A DNA stretch of 64,000 nucleotides from Speluncibacter jeojiensis (GTDB lineage: Bacteria; Actinomycetota; Actinomycetes; Mycobacteriales; Mycobacteriaceae), in NCBI RefSeq assembly GCF_029589495.1, contig NZ_JAAIVF010000004.1, forward strand, positions 1-64,000. The letters are read 5' to 3'. The notes under the pieces are model-generated. The model did no database searches and had not been told where the DNA came from. It saw nothing but the letters and a program-made list of their open reading frames with translations. A program made the position numbers and the translations under genes. Positions 62,415 through 64,000 of this stretch are shown here, in pieces (position 1 is the stretch's first letter; every line of letters begins with the position of its first letter).

Positions 62415-62696
62415 CTACAGATGTCGGTAGATGTCCTCCGGGGTCAGCCCACGCGAGACCATAAGCACCGCAGACCAATACATCAGCTGGGAGATCTCCC
62501 CGGCGAGCGCCTCGTCGCTCTCGTGCTCCGCGGCGATCCACACCTCGCCGGCCTCCTCGATCACCTTCTTGCCGATGTGATGCACGCCGGCATCGAGCGC
62601 CGCGACGGTGCCGCTGCCCTCGGGTCGGGTCGCAGCGCGGTCGGCCAGTTCGGCATACAGGGCGTCGAAGCTCTTCACGAGCACCGATTCTTTCAT
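62415..62696 (-). CDS. hisE: Phosphoribosyl-ATP pyrophosphatase HisE
   Basis: 93 residues, [39 protein letters not shown] is the metal-binding helical motif of the MazG-like fold. It catalyses the second step of histidine synthesis, hydrolysing PR-ATP to PR-AMP. It is upstream of and cotranscribed with hisG, an order shared by mycobacteria. Confidence 0.97.
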   Translation of the reverse strand: MKESVLVKSFDALYAELADRAATRPEGSGTVAALDAGVHHIGKKVIEEAGEVWIAAEHESDEALAGEISQLMYWSAVLMVSRGLTPEDIYRHL

Positions 62697-62740
62697 GCGG
62701 TGCCATCCCGCCGCGCGCCGGTCTGTGTCAGGCTCGGCGG

Positions 62741-63004
62741 GTGAGCCCGCGCACCCGAGATCAGTCGCGCCGACACCGACCTCGCCGCCGCTCTCTCTGG
62801 CTGCTGCCGGTGCCGACGGTGTTGTACTGCCTGGCGCCGGTGGTCGCCGACCGCATCGAACCGCGCATCTTCGGTGTCCCGTTCCTGATCTTCTGGATCG
62901 CCGCGGTCACCGTGCTCAGCCCGCTGATCATGTGGCTGATCGCGCGGCTGGACCCGCTGTACCGGTCGGGCGCCGAGGAGCCGGTCCCGGCGGACGAGCC
63001 GTGA
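62741..63004 (+). CDS. DUF3311 membrane protein
   Basis: 87 residues with a basic N-terminus ([17 protein letters not shown]), two membrane segments ([43 protein letters not shown]) and an acidic tail. DUF3311 proteins are regularly encoded before sodium:solute symporters and probably act as small accessory subunits. Its TGA overlaps the next gene's GTG. Confidence 0.9.
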   Translation: MSPRTRDQSRRHRPRRRSLWLLPVPTVLYCLAPVVADRIEPRIFGVPFLIFWIAAVTVLSPLIMWLIARLDPLYRSGAEEPVPADEP

Positions 63005-64000
63005 GCGGGTCGGCGGCCGTCGCGACCGGGATCTTCGCGGCAGCAATGGTGCTCGTCCTCGTCGTCGGCACCCTGTCGGCACGCGGCCGCGCCGGCGGGC
63101 TGACCGAGTGGTCGCTGTCCGGGCGACGTCTGGGCATCGTGTTCGTCTGGCTGCTGATGGCCGGCGAGAGCTACACGAGCTTCTCGTTCCTGGGTACGGC
63201 CGGATGGTCGTACGCCTACGGGGTGCCGATCCTGTACCTGGTCGCCTATCTGACCGTCGGCCTCACGATCGCCTACGTGGTCGCGCCGATGATGTGGACC
63301 TACGCGTCGCGGCACCAGCTGGTCTCGATGGCCGACATCGCCGAACACCGGTTCTCCTCGCGGCGCATGGGTGTACTGGTCGCGCTGGTCGCCACGGTGT
63401 TCCTGGTGCCGTACATCCAGCTGCAGATCCAGGGCATGGGCGCGGTCGTCGGCGCGATGACCTACGGCGCGGTGGACGCGAAGGCCGCGGCGGTGATCGC
63501 GTTCCTGGTGGCCGAGGGGTTCATCCTGGTGTCGGGCCTGCGAGGGTCGGCCTGGGTGAGCGCGCTCAAGGACGTGCTCGTCATCGCCGTCGTGCTGTTC
63601 CTGGCGATCTACCTCCCCTGGCACTACTTCGACGGCATCGGCGGGTTGCTCGACCGGATGGTCGCCGAGCGGCCGCAGTGGCTGACCTTCCCGGGACACC
63701 ACTCGGGTTCGCTGGGCGGCGCATGGTTCGTCTCGACCGTGCTGCTCAACGGCTTGACGCTCAGCGTCTTTCCCAACAACGTCTCCGCCTACCTCAGCGC
63801 GAAAGACCCGAACACGTTGCGGCGCAACTCGATTCTGCTGCCGTGGTATCAGCTGCTGCTGTTCATCCCGATGATGATCGGGGTGGCCGCGCTATTCGTG
63901 GTCCCCGCCCTGCGCGACTCCGACCTGGCGCTGTACACACTGGTCACCGATTCGCTGCCCGCCCCGGTGGTCGCGCTGATCGGTGTGGCGGGCGCACTGT
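63001..64000 (+). CDS. Sodium:solute symporter (MctP-like), 3' end outside window
   Basis: 333 codons are visible from GTG 63001 (GTGA overlap with the DUF3311 gene), and the frame is still open at the window end. SSS features: LSGRRLGIVFVWLLMAGESYTSFSFLGTAGW, multiple membrane segments and a VFPNNVSAYLSAKDPNTLRRNS loop. Family members carry monocarboxylates, amino acids or sugars with Na+; the substrate cannot be named. The open reading frame shows no break in the visible part. Confidence 0.9.
   Translation, partial: MSGSAAVATGIFAAAMVLVLVVGTLSARGRAGGLTEWSLSGRRLGIVFVWLLMAGESYTSFSFLGTAGWSYAYGVPILYLVAYLTVGLTIAYVVAPMMWTYASRHQLVSMADIAEHRFSSRRMGVLVALVATVFLVPYIQLQIQGMGAVVGAMTYGAVDAKAAAVIAFLVAEGFILVSGLRGSAWVSALKDVLVIAVVLFLAIYLPWHYFDGIGGLLDRMVAERPQWLTFPGHHSGSLGGAWFVSTVLLNGLTLSVFPNNVSAYLSAKDPNTLRRNSILLPWYQLLLFIPMMIGVAALFVVPALRDSDLALYTLVTDSLPAPVVALIGVAGAL

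Overview
The window is G+C-rich DNA from an actinobacterium of the order Mycobacteriales, most likely Gordonia/Rhodococcus-like. The evidence is a complete Pup-proteasome locus, twin-arginine translocation genes next to helY, an aerobic cobalamin cluster laid out as in Mycobacterium tuberculosis (PPOX protein, cobN, cobG-cobH-cobIJ, cobK-cobM-cobL, SDR, F420-dependent reductase), a WS/DGAT acyltransferase, an R2lox oxidase and LGFP cell-wall repeats. The genus is inference; no rRNA or tRNA gene is present.

Layout. 1-2.5 kb: 3' part of a kinase/NB-ARC/LuxR regulator. 2.5-10.5 kb: an accessory island with a KfrA-like coiled-coil DNA-binding protein, a complete Tn3-family transposon (3832-9212, 34-bp inverted repeats, 5-bp TGGAA target duplication) and a tyrosine recombinase. 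10.5-18.9 kb: PPOX protein, a maleylpyruvate-isomerase-fold protein and the first cobalamin block, with a B12 riboswitch ahead of cobN. 18.9-21.2 kb: signal peptidase I and gene relics. 21.2-27.6 kb: a fatty-acid/CoA catabolic cluster (three acyl-CoA dehydrogenases, an acyl-CoA ligase, a thiolase). 27.7-31.8 kb: a Cys-rich pentapeptide protein, a truncated immunity-like ORF and a pseudokinase/NB-ARC protein. 31.8-35.8 kb: second cobalamin block (cobK, cobM, cobL, SDR, F420-dependent reductase). 35.8-42.1 kb: WS/DGAT, R2lox, an M24 peptidase, a 5'-3' exonuclease and a fused pair of broken genes (LysR/MFS). 42.1-57 kb: DUF4333 protein, helY, tatC, tatA, pafC, pafB, pafA, prcA, prcB, pup, dop, a Nudix gene and mpa. 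57-64 kb: patatin, MTB12-like antigen, trmI, RecB-like nuclease, thioesterase, hisG/hisE and a DUF3311/sodium-solute symporter pair cut by the window end.

How the genes work together. Pup is deamidated by Dop, ligated to substrates by PafA, recognised by Mpa and degraded by PrcA/PrcB. PafB and PafC form the WYL activator of the mycobacterial DNA-damage response. The two cobalamin blocks cover most of the aerobic precorrin pathway plus cobalt insertion.

The most unusual item is the cargo of the Tn3-family transposon: a protein with four LGFP cell-wall-binding repeats followed by a markedly lower-G+C C-terminal domain of about 140 residues, and a small ORF overlapping its 3' end. This has the architecture of a polymorphic toxin with an immunity gene. 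The LGFP gene begins right at the transposon's inverted repeat and has no signal peptide, so it looks 5'-truncated when captured.
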